Shown piece after piece: positions 15,123-23,544 of a DNA stretch of 64,000 nucleotides. A program made the translations under genes and the position numbers. The notes under the pieces were generated by a model. It saw nothing but the letters and a program-made list of their open reading frames with translations, was not told the origin of the DNA and made no database searches. Every line of letters begins with the position of its first letter. Positions within the stretch are counted from its first letter, which is position 1. Source of the stretch: SM23-28-2 sp964512285 (lineage in GTDB: Bacteria; Chloroflexota; Dehalococcoidia; SM23-28-2). The stretch is from the NCBI GenBank assembly GCA_964512285.1, contig CAZEJO010000003.1, positions 1-64,000 on the forward strand, in the 5' to 3' direction.

Positions 15123-15149
15123 TTGACAGCGTGTGAACTTTGATATAGT
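15123..15149 (+). promoter_or_regulatory. Promoter of the str ribosomal operon
   Basis: A perfect TTGACA at 15123-15128 is followed by TATAGT at 15144-15149 (15-base spacer) or TAGTCT at 15146-15151 (17-base spacer). It is the last strong promoter before the 21-kb translation cluster and would give a leader of roughly 155 bases. Confidence 0.65.
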
Positions 15150-15173
15150 CTAGCTTTGGCGTCTGGCGTCTAT

Positions 15174-15292
15174 TACGTATATACGCTATACGTAGCAGGT
15201 CGAAAGACCCCAAAATGACAACGGTCGGCGGGTAACAGGGGATTGAAGCCCCACCGCCGTACTGGCTCAGAAATAAGGCTTTCGGCCTTTTT
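15174..15292 (+). promoter_or_regulatory. Multi-hairpin leader of the str operon
   Basis: Four structures follow each other. TACGTATA (15174-15181) mirrors TATACGTA (15187-15194). GGTC-GAAA-GACC (15198-15209) is a tetraloop hairpin. CGGCGG (15226-15231) pairs with CCGCCG (15254-15259), enclosing GGGG with CCCC. AAGGC (15275-15279) pairs with GCCTT (15285-15289) and runs into TTT. The last resembles a weak attenuator 25 bases before rpsL. The first could instead be a DNA operator. No known r-protein leader family is recognised. Confidence 0.5.
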
Positions 15293-15316
15293 CGCTGTGT
15301 CTGAAGGGGAGAGGAT

Positions 15317-15739
15317 TTGCCGACAATAAATCAGTTGGTGCGGAAGGGACGCAAGAAGTTGGTCAAGAAGACCAAGGCGCCGGCGCTGCGTTTTTCCTAC
15401 AATGCTTTGAGGAATAGGATGGTTCGGGCGCAAGGGGCTCCTCAGAAGCGGGGTGTGTGCGTCCAGGTGCGGACGGTGACCCCCAAGAAGCCTAACTCCG
15501 CCTTGCGCAAGGTGGCGCGGGTGCGTCTGACTAACCAGATGGAGGTTACCGCTTACATCCCTGGCGAGGGGCACAGCCTTCAGGAGCACTCGATGGTGCT
15601 GATCCGGGGAGGGCGAGTGAAGGACTTGCCGGGGGTGCGCTATCATATCATCCGAGGTGCCCTCGACTCCCAAGGGGTAGTGGGGCGGAAGCGTAGTCGC
15701 AGCAAGTACGGCACGCGCCGCACCGAGGAGCTAAGGTAG
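15317..15739 (+). CDS. rpsL: Small ribosomal subunit protein uS12
   Basis: uS12 forms part of the decoding centre. TTG at 15317 gives MPTINQLVRKGRKK, the normal N-terminus, after AAGGGGAGAGG. The conserved TPKKPNSALRKVARVRLT, GEGHSLQEHSMVLIRGGRVK and SRSKYGTRR are present. Between APAL and PQKRGV there is an extra stretch (RFSYNALRNRMVRAQGA) of the kind found in Firmicutes and some other phyla but not in Proteobacteria, a useful taxonomic hint. Lys at the classical streptomycin site (TPKKPNS) is retained. Confidence 0.97.
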   Translation: MPTINQLVRKGRKKLVKKTKAPALRFSYNALRNRMVRAQGAPQKRGVCVQVRTVTPKKPNSALRKVARVRLTNQMEVTAYIPGEGHSLQEHSMVLIRGGRVKDLPGVRYHIIRGALDSQGVVGRKRSRSKYGTRRTEELR

Positions 15740-15752
15740 GGCAGGGGGAACG

Positions 15753-16223
15753 ATGCCGAGGCGAGGGAAGGTCATCCGTAGGCGGGTGTCGCCTGATGCC
15801 AAGCACAATAGCGTCTGGCTACAGATGTTCACAAACAAGCTGATGAGGGACGGTAGGAAAAGTACCGCCGAGCGGATCATGTACGATACTCTGGACATCA
15901 TCGAGCAGCGGGCCCACCGGAACCCTGTGGAGGTATTCGAACAGGCGATACGCAATGCTAGGCCTATCCTGGAGGTGCGGCCCCGGCGTGTAGGCGGTGC
16001 CACCTATCAGATTCCGCTGGAGGTGCGACCAGAGCGGCAGATGGCATTGGCCATACGCTGGCTCTTGATAGCGACGCGTGCTCGAACGGGGAGGCCCATG
16101 GCTGAGAGGCTAGCCGCTGAGCTGATGGATGCCGCCAGCGGCCAGGGTGTGACCGTCAAGCGCCGCGACGACACCCACCGTATGGCCGAAGCCAATAGGG
16201 CCTTTGCCCACTACCGATGGTAA
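15753..16223 (+). CDS. rpsG: Small ribosomal subunit protein uS7
   Basis: uS7 starts assembly of the 30S head and contacts mRNA and tRNA at the exit site. The protein (156 residues) begins MPRRGKVIRRRVSPD and has the conserved VEVRPRRVGGATYQIPLEVR and the C-terminal RRDDTHRMAEANRAFAHYRW. It lies 13 bases after rpsL and before fusA, the standard str order. Confidence 0.97.
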   Translation: MPRRGKVIRRRVSPDAKHNSVWLQMFTNKLMRDGRKSTAERIMYDTLDIIEQRAHRNPVEVFEQAIRNARPILEVRPRRVGGATYQIPLEVRPERQMALAIRWLLIATRARTGRPMAERLAAELMDAASGQGVTVKRRDDTHRMAEANRAFAHYRW

Positions 16224-16292
16224 CCTCTGTGTAGCAGTCGCACCCATGAACGCTTAACGTTTTCCCTCTTCTGATGATCTTGAGATGAAGCC

Positions 16293-18476
16293 ATGACTAG
16301 ACCTGTGCCCATCGAGAAGGTTCGCAACATAGGAATCATTGCCCACATAGATGCGGGCAAGACGACCGTTACCGAGCGTGTCCTCTTCTACAGCGGCCGC
16401 ACCTACAAGATCGGCGAGGTGGATGAGGGGACGGCCGTGATGGATTGGATGACCCAGGAACGGGAGCGGGGGATTACTATTACGGCGGCGGCTACCACCT
16501 GCGACTGGGCAGGCTACATGATCAACATCGTGGATACGCCCGGCCACGTGGACTTCACGGTGGAGGTGGAGCGCAGCCTGCGGGTCTTGGACGGCGGCAT
16601 CGTTCTGTTCGATGCTGTGGCCGGCGTCCAGTCTCAGTCGGAGACGGTATGGCGCCAGGCCGATCGCTATCACATCCCGCGTATCTCCTTCGTCAACAAG
16701 ATGGACCGGGTGGGTGCCGACTTCTGGCGCACGGTGGACATGATCCACGACAGGCTGGTAGCACGGCCACTGCCCATCCAGATCCCGCTGGGCGTGGAGG
16801 AGAAGCATCTGGGGGTCATCGACCTGGCAAAAGAGGTGGCCTGGATCTTCCCCGGTGACAAGGACGAGATGCCCGCCGAGGTTCCGCTGCCTGAGAGGTA
16901 CGGCGAAGATCGTAACGGCTGGCCTGAGGAGTTCGTGACTGCTCTGTCGAAGGCGGACACTGTCGTTCCAGGAGCAGGCGAGCTTATCATCAGCTCCCTG
17001 GGAGAGGCGAGCGTACGGCGGGAGGAGCTCATCGAGACGGTGGCCGAACTGGACGACCAGCTTCTCATCAGCTACGTGGAAGGGCGTCACATACCAGCGG
17101 CTGAGCTGGACAAGGCCATCCGCCGTGCCACTCTGGCCAATGTGGTCACCCCCGTTCTGTGCGGCAGCGCCATGCGCAACAGGGGCATCCGGCCTCTGCT
17201 GGACGCGGTGATAGACTACCTGCCGTCGCCGGTGGACGTGCCACCCATGAAGGGCATTCATCCCAAGACAGGGGAGACGATCGAGCGCCACGCTGGCGAC
17301 GAGGAGCCATTCTCTGCGCTGGCTTTCAAGATCGTGGCCGACCCCTATGTGGGGCGCTTGGCCTATTTTAGGGTTTATTCCGGCAAGGTTAGCCAGGGCT
17401 CTTCGGTCTACAACAGCACCCATGATGGACGGGAGCGCATCAGCCGCCTGCTGCGCATGCACGCCGAGCGGCGAGAGGACATTCAGGAGACCTATGCTGG
17501 CGCCATCGTGGCGGCGGTCGGCCTCAAGAAGACCTTCACCGGTGACACCCTCTGCGACAAGAGCCATCCCATCATACTGGAGGCCATCAAGTTCCCTGAG
17601 CCGGTCATCTCTATAGCCATCGAGCCGAGAACCAAAGATGACCAGGATCGCATGAGCGAGACCCTGGGGCGTCTGTCGGAAGAGGACCCTACCTTCCGCA
17701 CCCGCTATGACTCTGATACAGGCCAGACGATTATATCTGGCATGGGCGAGCTCCATCTGGAGATCATCGTCGACCGCATGATGAAGGAGTACCGGGTGAA
17801 AGCGAACGTGGGCAAGCCGGAGGTGGCTTACAGGGAAACGATCACCCGTCCAGCAAAGACCGAGGGCCGGTTCGTCCGCCAGACGGGCGGCCACGGGCAG
17901 TACGGCGTAGTGGAGCTGGAGGTGGCTCCCCGCGAGCGGGGGGTTGGCTTCCAGTTCGTGAACAAGATCGTGGGCGCAGCCATTCCGCGAGAGTTCATCA
18001 CGCCGGTCGAGCAGGGAGTGAAGGAAGCGCTGGAGACGGGCGTCCTGGCAAACTATCCGGTGGTCGATGTGGAAGTGACGCTGGTGGATGGTAGCTATCA
18101 TCCGGTGGACTCGTCAGAGCTGGCCTTCCGGATGGCCGGCTCGATGGCGGTACGCCAGGCGCTGTCTCAGGCCAAGCCCATCTTGCTTGAGCCGATCATG
18201 GAGATAGAGGTGGCGACGCCGGAGCAGTTCTTCGGCGACGTACTGGCCGACGTCAACGGCCGCCGTGGCCACGTGAGCATGGTCGACCAGCGGGGCCATA
18301 TGCGGCTGATTCGCGCGCTGGTGCCGCTGGCGGAGACATTTGGCTATGCCACCGGCTTGCGCTCCTTGACGCAAGGTCGGGCTACCTACACTATGGAGTT
18401 TGACCATTACCAAGAGGTGCCGAGCTCGGTGGCGGAGGCGCTGCTGGGACGGGCGAGAGGATACGTGAGAAGGTAG
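16293..18476 (+). CDS. fusA: Elongation factor G
   Basis: EF-G is the GTPase that drives ribosomal translocation. G motifs are intact: AHIDAGKTT (about residue 17), RGITIT (effector), DTPGHVDF (about 81) and NKMDR (about 135). Domains II to V follow with GMGELHLEI and GGHGQYGVVELEV. At 727 residues it is some 25-30 residues longer than usual; the extra length lies in the G' subdomain around residues 190-235, where the segment from AWIFPGDKDEM to AELDDQLL is much longer than in E. coli. The gene is followed directly by rpsJ; the customary tuf gene is missing. Confidence 0.97.
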   Translation: MTRPVPIEKVRNIGIIAHIDAGKTTVTERVLFYSGRTYKIGEVDEGTAVMDWMTQERERGITITAAATTCDWAGYMINIVDTPGHVDFTVEVERSLRVLDGGIVLFDAVAGVQSQSETVWRQADRYHIPRISFVNKMDRVGADFWRTVDMIHDRLVARPLPIQIPLGVEEKHLGVIDLAKEVAWIFPGDKDEMPAEVPLPERYGEDRNGWPEEFVTALSKADTVVPGAGELIISSLGEASVRREELIETVAELDDQLLISYVEGRHIPAAELDKAIRRATLANVVTPVLCGSAMRNRGIRPLLDAVIDYLPSPVDVPPMKGIHPKTGETIERHAGDEEPFSALAFKIVADPYVGRLAYFRVYSGKVSQGSSVYNSTHDGRERISRLLRMHAERREDIQETYAGAIVAAVGLKKTFTGDTLCDKSHPIILEAIKFPEPVISIAIEPRTKDDQDRMSETLGRLSEEDPTFRTRYDSDTGQTIISGMGELHLEIIVDRMMKEYRVKANVGKPEVAYRETITRPAKTEGRFVRQTGGHGQYGVVELEVAPRERGVGFQFVNKIVGAAIPREFITPVEQGVKEALETGVLANYPVVDVEVTLVDGSYHPVDSSELAFRMAGSMAVRQALSQAKPILLEPIMEIEVATPEQFFGDVLADVNGRRGHVSMVDQRGHMRLIRALVPLAETFGYATGLRSLTQGRATYTMEFDHYQEVPSSVAEALLGRARGYVRR

Positions 18477-18479
18477 GGC

Positions 18480-18788
18480 ATGCCCAGACAGAAGATACGC
18501 ATTCGGCTGAAGGCCTACGACCATCGAATCCTTGACCAGTCCGCTGCACTCATCTGCGAGGCGGCGGAGAGGACGGGGGCGGTGGTGGCTGGCCCCGTGC
18601 CGCTGCCGACCGAGATCAAGAAGTTCTGCGTTATTCGCTCGCCGCACGTCGACAAGGACTCGCGGGAGCAGTTCGAGATTCGGACTCATAAGAGGCTTAT
18701 CGATATTGTGGAACCGACATCCAAGACGGTGGACGCGCTGATGCGCCTGCAAGTGCCTGCGGGTGTGGACATCGAGATCAAGCTGTAA
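18480..18788 (+). CDS. rpsJ: Small ribosomal subunit protein uS10
   Basis: uS10 is a 30S head protein and, with NusB, part of the transcription antitermination complex. The protein of 102 residues begins MPRQKIRIRLKAYDHRILDQ and contains GPVPLPTEIKKFCVIRSPHVDKDSREQ-type family sequence split over the loop. It starts three bases after the fusA stop, so the S10 operon continues from str without a promoter of its own. Confidence 0.97.
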   Translation: MPRQKIRIRLKAYDHRILDQSAALICEAAERTGAVVAGPVPLPTEIKKFCVIRSPHVDKDSREQFEIRTHKRLIDIVEPTSKTVDALMRLQVPAGVDIEIKL

Positions 18789-18790
18789 TC

Positions 18791-19738
18791 ATGATCGAAG
18801 GACTTTTGGGCCGCAAGCTGGGCACGCTGCAAATCTTCGACCGCGACGGTACGGTGGTGCCAGTGACGGTCATCGAGACCGGTCCCTGCACTGTGCTTCA
18901 GGTGAAGACGAAGGACCGCGACGGCTATGAGGCCGTCCAGTTGGGCTTCGGGGTGCGAAGGCGAGTCAATGAGCCGATGAAGGGGCACTTCAAGGGCTTG
19001 GGCTCGTTCCGCTACCTGCGGGAGTTCCGGGTGGACGAGATCAGCCAGTGGGAGGTGGGCCAGCGGGTGGGCGCAGAGGTCTTCGAGCCCGGCGATCTGG
19101 TGGACGTGAGCGGCATCTCGAAGGGCCGTGGTTTCGCTGGCGTGGTGAAGCGCCACGGCTTCCATGGCGGGCCCAAGACTCACGGCCAGTCGGACCGCTA
19201 TCGCTCCCCCGGCTCCATTGGAGCCAGCGCCAGCCCGGCGCGGGTGATGAAGGGCATGAAGATGGCCGGCCACATGGGTGCTGTGAAGGTGACAGTGCGC
19301 AATCTAGAGGTGGTCGACTCCAATCCGGCCCGGGGTGTGATCATGCTCAAGGGCTCCGTGCCCGGGGCCAAGGACGGCCTTTTGAGGATTCGGGTGGCGC
19401 GCAAGCAGGCCGTGAAGCGCAGGGTCATCGAGAGGGAGGCCGAGGAACCGCCGACCGAAGAGCTGCCGGCTGAGGAGCCGCAGGCTGAAGAGCCGCCGGC
19501 CGAAGAGCCGAAGGCCGAAGAGACTCCGGTTGAGGAGCCACCGGCAGAGGAGGCACCCGCTGAAGAGCCGCCGGCCGAAGAGCCGAAGGCCGAAGAGACT
19601 CCCGCCGAGGAGCCTGCGGCTGAGGAGGCGCCGACAGAGGAACCGCAGGTCGAAGAGCCAGCGGCTGAAGAGCCTGCGGCTGAGGAATCGCCGACTGAGG
19701 ACACAGAGGGCGAGGATACGGAGGGCAAGGAGTCGTGA
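18791..19738 (+). CDS. rplC: Large ribosomal subunit protein uL3 with a 99-residue acidic tail
   Basis: uL3 is an early 23S rRNA binder near the peptidyl-transferase centre. Residues 1-215 are the normal protein (MIEGLLGRKLGTLQIFDRDG, SKGRGFAGVVKRHGF, KMAGHMG, then NPARGVIMLKGSVPG). From about 217 to 315 comes a tail built of AEEP, AEEPK and AEETP-like units, with no basic residues except scattered Lys. At DNA level the tail (19439-19735) contains two identical 32-bp copies at 19496-19527 and 19570-19601. Such a long tail is not part of the standard family. The stop overlaps the rplD start (GTGA). Confidence 0.96.
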   Translation: MIEGLLGRKLGTLQIFDRDGTVVPVTVIETGPCTVLQVKTKDRDGYEAVQLGFGVRRRVNEPMKGHFKGLGSFRYLREFRVDEISQWEVGQRVGAEVFEPGDLVDVSGISKGRGFAGVVKRHGFHGGPKTHGQSDRYRSPGSIGASASPARVMKGMKMAGHMGAVKVTVRNLEVVDSNPARGVIMLKGSVPGAKDGLLRIRVARKQAVKRRVIEREAEEPPTEELPAEEPQAEEPPAEEPKAEETPVEEPPAEEAPAEEPPAEEPKAEETPAEEPAAEEAPTEEPQVEEPAAEEPAAEESPTEDTEGEDTEGKES

Positions 19739-20418
19739 AGCTTCCCGTATTCAGCGCCCAGGGAAACAAGTTGAAGCCGATCACGGTGGATGATCAGGTA
19801 TTCGCCATGAAGCCTAACCTGGCGGTGGTGCATCAGGCCTTTGTGGCTCAGCAGGCCAATCAGCGGGCCGGTAGCGCCAGCACCAAGACGCGGAGCGAGA
19901 AGCGGGGCAGCACGGCCAAGGTTCGCATACAGAAAGGGAGTGGCCGGGCGCGCCAGGGGCCGAATCGTGCGCCCCACCGTCGGGGTGGCGGTGTCGCGTT
20001 CGGGCCCAAGCCTCGCAGCTATCGCCAGGCGTTGCCCAAGCGCATGAAGCGGCTGGCCATCCGCTCGGTGCTATCGGGCAAGGTGGCCGACGGCCGCCTG
20101 GTGGTGGTCAAGGAGCTGGCGCTGGAGAAGCCGCGCACCAAGGACATGGTGGGCGTGCTGACAAGCATCGGCATCGAGCGCTCAGCTCTTATCGTCACCG
20201 GCGAGCCGGACCGCGGCGTGCACATGAGCGCCCGTAACGTACCGAAGACGAAGGTTCTGCCTGCCGACTACTTGAATGTAATGGACATGATCACGCATCG
20301 CGATCTGGTGATGACGGTGGCGGCGGTGCGTCGCTGCGAGGCCCTTTGGGGCGGCGATCGTGTCGGGCAGCGGCGGCCAAGGATAGGCGTGACTGCCGGC
20401 GGGCAGGAGGCGAGCTAG
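19735..20418 (+). CDS. rplD: Large ribosomal subunit protein uL4
   Basis: uL4 lines the exit tunnel and in some bacteria represses its own operon. GTG at 19735 overlaps the uL3 stop, giving MKLPVFSAQGNKL. The rRNA-binding loop (about 50-85: KRGSTAKVRIQKGSGRARQG, then PHRRGGGVAFGPKPRSY) is clear. The C-terminus has 15-20 extra Arg/Gly residues. Length is 227 residues. Confidence 0.96.
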   Translation: MKLPVFSAQGNKLKPITVDDQVFAMKPNLAVVHQAFVAQQANQRAGSASTKTRSEKRGSTAKVRIQKGSGRARQGPNRAPHRRGGGVAFGPKPRSYRQALPKRMKRLAIRSVLSGKVADGRLVVVKELALEKPRTKDMVGVLTSIGIERSALIVTGEPDRGVHMSARNVPKTKVLPADYLNVMDMITHRDLVMTVAAVRRCEALWGGDRVGQRRPRIGVTAGGQEAS

Positions 20419-20419
20419 G

Positions 20420-20716
20420 ATGCCCAAGGCCCTTCACCCCTACGACATAATTGAGCAGCCCTTGATGACTGAGAAGGGCAGCTACCTGCTGACCGAGGAC
20501 AAGTATGCTTTTCGGGTGGCGAGAGGAGCTAACAAGACCCAGATCAAGCAGGCGGTGGAGAAGGCCTTCGAGGTGAGGGTGACGGCGGTCAACGTGATGA
20601 ACGTGAGGGGCAAGCAGCGCCGCTGGGGCAGAAAGCAAGTCGTCAGCCCCACCTGGAAGAAGGCTATCGTCACCCTGGCACCAGGGGACAAGATCGAGCT
20701 GTTCGAGGGCGTGTAG
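20420..20716 (+). CDS. rplW: Large ribosomal subunit protein uL23
   Basis: uL23 sits at the tunnel exit and docks trigger factor, SRP and SecY. Signature sequences are PLMTEKGSYLLTEDKYAFRV, TQIKQAVEKAFEVRVTAVNV and the loop RGKQRRWGRKQV. It has 98 residues and starts one base after the rplD stop. Confidence 0.96.
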   Translation: MPKALHPYDIIEQPLMTEKGSYLLTEDKYAFRVARGANKTQIKQAVEKAFEVRVTAVNVMNVRGKQRRWGRKQVVSPTWKKAIVTLAPGDKIELFEGV

Positions 20717-20718
20717 AG

Positions 20719-21549
20719 ATGGGGATTAAGCAGTACAAGCCCACCTCTCCCGGCCGACGGGGAGCGACCGGCTATACCTTCGAGGAGATAACCAAGAAGA
20801 AGCCGGAGAAGTCTCTGACGGTGCCTGTGAAGAAGAAGGGGGGTCGTAATCGTCAGGGGCGGGTCACGGTGCGCCATCGCGGTGGCGGCGCCAAGCGGAT
20901 GTTGCGCCTCATCGACTTCAAGCGGGACAACTTTGGCGTGCCGGGCAAGGTGGCGGCTATTGAGTACGATCCCAACCGTTCGGCGCGCATCGCTCTCATC
21001 CACTACGCGGACGGCGACAAGCGCTACATCCTGTGGCCGGTGGGTCTGAAGGTGGGGGATACGGTGATGTGCGGCCCAGAGGCGGAAATACGGCCGGGCA
21101 ATGCTCTGCCCCTGAGGAGGATACCGCTGGGCACAGCGGTGCACAACGTGGAGCTGGCGTTGAAGCGGGGCGGTCAACTGGTGCGCAGCGCCGGCGGTTC
21201 TGCCCAGGTGATGGCCAAGGAGGAGCGATACGTGCTCGTGCGGCTGCCCTCGGGGGAGATACGCAAGATCCTGGCCGACTGCCTGGCGACCATCGGGCAG
21301 GTGGGCAACGTTGAGCACAGCCAGATCAAGCTGGGCCGGGCAGGGCGTTCTCGCCTCATGGGGAGACGGCCCAAGGTGCGCGGTTCGGCCATGAACCCGC
21401 GGGATCACCCTCACGGCGGCGGCGAGGGTAAGTCGCCCATCGGTATGCCCGGGCCGAAGACGCCCTGGGGCAAGCCGGCCCTGGGTTATCGCACCCGCCG
21501 GCGCAAGGGCAGCGATCAATACATTGTGCGACGTCGCGGTGGCAGGTAG
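20719..21549 (+). CDS. rplB: Large ribosomal subunit protein uL2
   Basis: uL2 is needed for subunit joining and peptidyl transfer. The 276-residue protein has GRNRQGRVTVRHRGGGAKR near the N-terminus, RSARIALIHYADGDKRYIL, and the highly conserved C-terminal MNPRDHPHGGGEGKSPIG containing the essential histidine. It begins two bases after rplW. Confidence 0.97.
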   Translation: MGIKQYKPTSPGRRGATGYTFEEITKKKPEKSLTVPVKKKGGRNRQGRVTVRHRGGGAKRMLRLIDFKRDNFGVPGKVAAIEYDPNRSARIALIHYADGDKRYILWPVGLKVGDTVMCGPEAEIRPGNALPLRRIPLGTAVHNVELALKRGGQLVRSAGGSAQVMAKEERYVLVRLPSGEIRKILADCLATIGQVGNVEHSQIKLGRAGRSRLMGRRPKVRGSAMNPRDHPHGGGEGKSPIGMPGPKTPWGKPALGYRTRRRKGSDQYIVRRRGGR

Positions 21550-21559
21550 GGGGTAAGCG

Positions 21560-21850
21560 TTGACCAGATCGACCAAGAAGGGGCCATTCATAGAAGCCAA
21601 GCTGGCGAAGAAGGTCGAGGCGGTGCAGCTGTCAGGCCAGAAGACGGTCATTCGCACCTGGTCGCGGGCGTCCACTATCATGCCTCGGATGGTCGGGCTG
21701 ACCATCGCCGTGTACGACGGTCGGCGCCATGTGCCTATCTTTATCACTGAGAACATGGTCGGCCATCGCTTGGGAGAGTTCGCCCTGACGCGCACCTTCC
21801 GCGGTCACGGTGGTCGGTCGGAGAAGTTCACCAAGGTGCAGCGACGGTAG
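21560..21850 (+). CDS. rpsS: Small ribosomal subunit protein uS19
   Basis: uS19 lies in the 30S head with uS13. TTG at 21560 gives MTRSTKKGPFIEAKL; KTVIRTWSRASTIMPRMVG, HVPIFITENMVGHRLGEFA and the closing TRTFRGHGG are family hallmarks. Length is 96 residues. Confidence 0.96.
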   Translation: MTRSTKKGPFIEAKLAKKVEAVQLSGQKTVIRTWSRASTIMPRMVGLTIAVYDGRRHVPIFITENMVGHRLGEFALTRTFRGHGGRSEKFTKVQRR

Positions 21851-21859
21851 GGACGTAGT

Positions 21860-22198
21860 ATGCAGGTGAGAGCCGTAGCCAAGAACGTGGGCGTATCGCC
21901 TAAGAAGATACGGCTGGTGCTCGAGCAGTTGCCAGGCAGAAGCACGACCGAGATTCTTGCCCGTCTGCGCCACATGCCGTCACCTCATGCGAGGGTGGTG
22001 GCCAAGGTGGTGCGGTCGGCGGTAGCGAATGCCGAGAACAACTACCAGATAGACCCACGTTACCTGCGAGTTATCGCTGCCTATGCTGGCGATGCGCCGG
22101 TGGTGAAGCGATGGCGGGCGCGCTCTCGCGGGCGGGCTACTCCCGTCTTGAAGCGGCGCAGCCACGTTACGATTGTAGTAGAGGAAGTTGGAGGCTAG
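21860..22198 (+). CDS. rplV: Large ribosomal subunit protein uL22
   Basis: uL22 contributes a beta hairpin to the exit tunnel. The protein of 112 residues has VRAVAKNVGVSPKKIRLVLE at the start, RSAVANAENNYQIDPRYLRV in the middle and GRATPVLKRRSHVTIVV at the hairpin and C-terminus. Confidence 0.96.
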   Translation: MQVRAVAKNVGVSPKKIRLVLEQLPGRSTTEILARLRHMPSPHARVVAKVVRSAVANAENNYQIDPRYLRVIAAYAGDAPVVKRWRARSRGRATPVLKRRSHVTIVVEEVGG

Positions 22199-22199
22199 C

Positions 22200-22880
22200 A
22201 TGGGTCAGAAGGTTCACCCTCACGGCTTTCGCCTCGGCTATCTTTACGGCTGGAAGAGCAGGTGGTTCGCCGATAAGGCCTACACCGAGCTCCTGCACGA
22301 GGACCTGACTATCCGGCAGGTGCTCAGCCGAATGCTGGCCGACGCTGGCGTGTCCAATGTGGAGATCGACCGCAACGCCAACCAGGTGACGGTGACGATT
22401 CACACAGCGCGGCCGGGCATCGTGATCGGCCGCGGCGGCCAGCGGGTGGACGAGGTGCGCAAGAAGCTTGAGAGCCTGACAGGACGGCGCATGCGGGTGA
22501 ACATCGTCGAGATCCGCATGCCGGAGATGGACGCTACCCTGGTGGCCAGGGCGGTGGCAGATCAGTTGGGGCGGCGGGTGTCGCATCGGCGGGCGATGAA
22601 GCAAACGGTGGCCCGAACTATGCAGCGGGGGGTCGAGGGTATCAAGATCAAGGTTTCGGGGCGTCTGGGCGGCAGCGAGATGTCGCGCACGGACATGGAG
22701 ATGGTGGGGCGAGTGCCTTTGCACACCCTCAAAGCGGACATCGACTACGGCACTGCGGAGGCCCACACGACGCTCGGTCGCATCGGCGTCAAGGTTTGGA
22801 TTTATAAGGGCGATATTGTGCCCGAGGCTAGGGAACGAGTAGAGGAGAAGGAATCTCCCCCGCCCAGCGCTGGGGAGTGA
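22200..22880 (+). CDS. rpsC: Small ribosomal subunit protein uS3
   Basis: uS3 forms the mRNA entry channel and helps unwind mRNA. ATG at 22200 (MGQKVHPHGFRLGYLYGW) is preceded by TTGGAGG, part of which is the rplV 3' end; an upstream TTG at 22188 is rejected. The KH domain shows GIVIGRGGQRVDEVRKKL near residue 78, and the C-terminal domain has KVSGRLGGSEMSRTD. It ends in a short acidic and proline tail (EEKESPPPSAGE). Length is 226 residues. Confidence 0.96.
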   Translation: MGQKVHPHGFRLGYLYGWKSRWFADKAYTELLHEDLTIRQVLSRMLADAGVSNVEIDRNANQVTVTIHTARPGIVIGRGGQRVDEVRKKLESLTGRRMRVNIVEIRMPEMDATLVARAVADQLGRRVSHRRAMKQTVARTMQRGVEGIKIKVSGRLGGSEMSRTDMEMVGRVPLHTLKADIDYGTAEAHTTLGRIGVKVWIYKGDIVPEARERVEEKESPPPSAGE

Positions 22881-22886
22881 GCGGCC

Positions 22887-23303
22887 ATGCTACAGCCTAA
22901 GCGAGTGAAGCATCGGAAGGTTCATCGAGGCCGGCGCAGAGGCAAAGCCACTGCCGGCAACAAGCTGACGTTCGGCGAGTTCGGGCTTCAGGCACTGGGA
23001 TGCACCTGGATGACCTCGCGCCAGATCGAGGCCGCCCGTCGTGCCATCACCCACCACATGCGCCGTGGCGGCAAGGTGTGGATCTGCGTCTTCCCCGACA
23101 AGTCCGTTACCAAGAAGGCAGCGGAGACGCGCATGGGTAGCGGCAAGGCTGCCCCCGACCACTGGGTGGCGGTGGTCAAGCCGGGGAGGATTCTGTTCGA
23201 GATCGCTGGCGTGCAGGAGGATATAGCACGGGAGGCCATGCGGCTGGCGTCGCACAAGCTGCCTATTCCCACGCGGGTGGTGGCTCGCGAGGCGACGGTC
23301 TAG
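22887..23303 (+). CDS. rplP: Large ribosomal subunit protein uL16
   Basis: uL16 organises the A-site tRNA region of the 50S subunit. The 138-residue protein starts MLQPKRVKHRKVHRGRRRGK and contains LTFGEFGLQALGCTWMTSRQ, IEAARRAITHHMRRGGKVWI and RMGSGKAAPDHWVAVVKPGR, all standard. Confidence 0.97.
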   Translation: MLQPKRVKHRKVHRGRRRGKATAGNKLTFGEFGLQALGCTWMTSRQIEAARRAITHHMRRGGKVWICVFPDKSVTKKAAETRMGSGKAAPDHWVAVVKPGRILFEIAGVQEDIAREAMRLASHKLPIPTRVVAREATV

Positions 23304-23312
23304 GGGGTAGCG

Positions 23313-23543
23313 GTGACAAGGGTCAACCGAAAGGCTGATGAGATTCGTCACCTCTCCGATGGCGACTTGGCCAAGGAGATGGAGGAGGCGCACCGCCGTC
23401 TCTTCTCGCTGCGCCTGCGGTGGATGACCCGTCAGGAGTCCAACTACCGGCAGCTCAGACAGATCAAGCGGCGGATTGCTCGGCTGAAGACGATCCAAAA
23501 GGAGCGGCAGTTGGTCGCGCAGGTGGCTGCCGAGAAGGAGTAG
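23313..23543 (+). CDS. rpmC: Large ribosomal subunit protein uL29
   Basis: uL29 lies at the tunnel exit beside uL23. GTG at 23313 gives 76 residues: VNRKADEIRHLSDGDLAKEM, then AHRRLFSLRLRWMTRQ and RQIKRRIARLKTIQKER. The two-helix pattern and the NY-RQLRQIKRRIARL segment are typical. Confidence 0.94.
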   Translation: MTRVNRKADEIRHLSDGDLAKEMEEAHRRLFSLRLRWMTRQESNYRQLRQIKRRIARLKTIQKERQLVAQVAAEKE

Positions 23544-23544
23544 G

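Noticed and set aside
16254..18101. Open frame of about 615 codons on the minus strand opposite fusA, and similar long antisense frames across the ribosomal cluster, metK and ahcY
   Set aside because: They lie exactly opposite well-identified conserved genes, have Arg/His/Pro/Leu-rich compositions without motifs, and arise from GC-rich codon bias.
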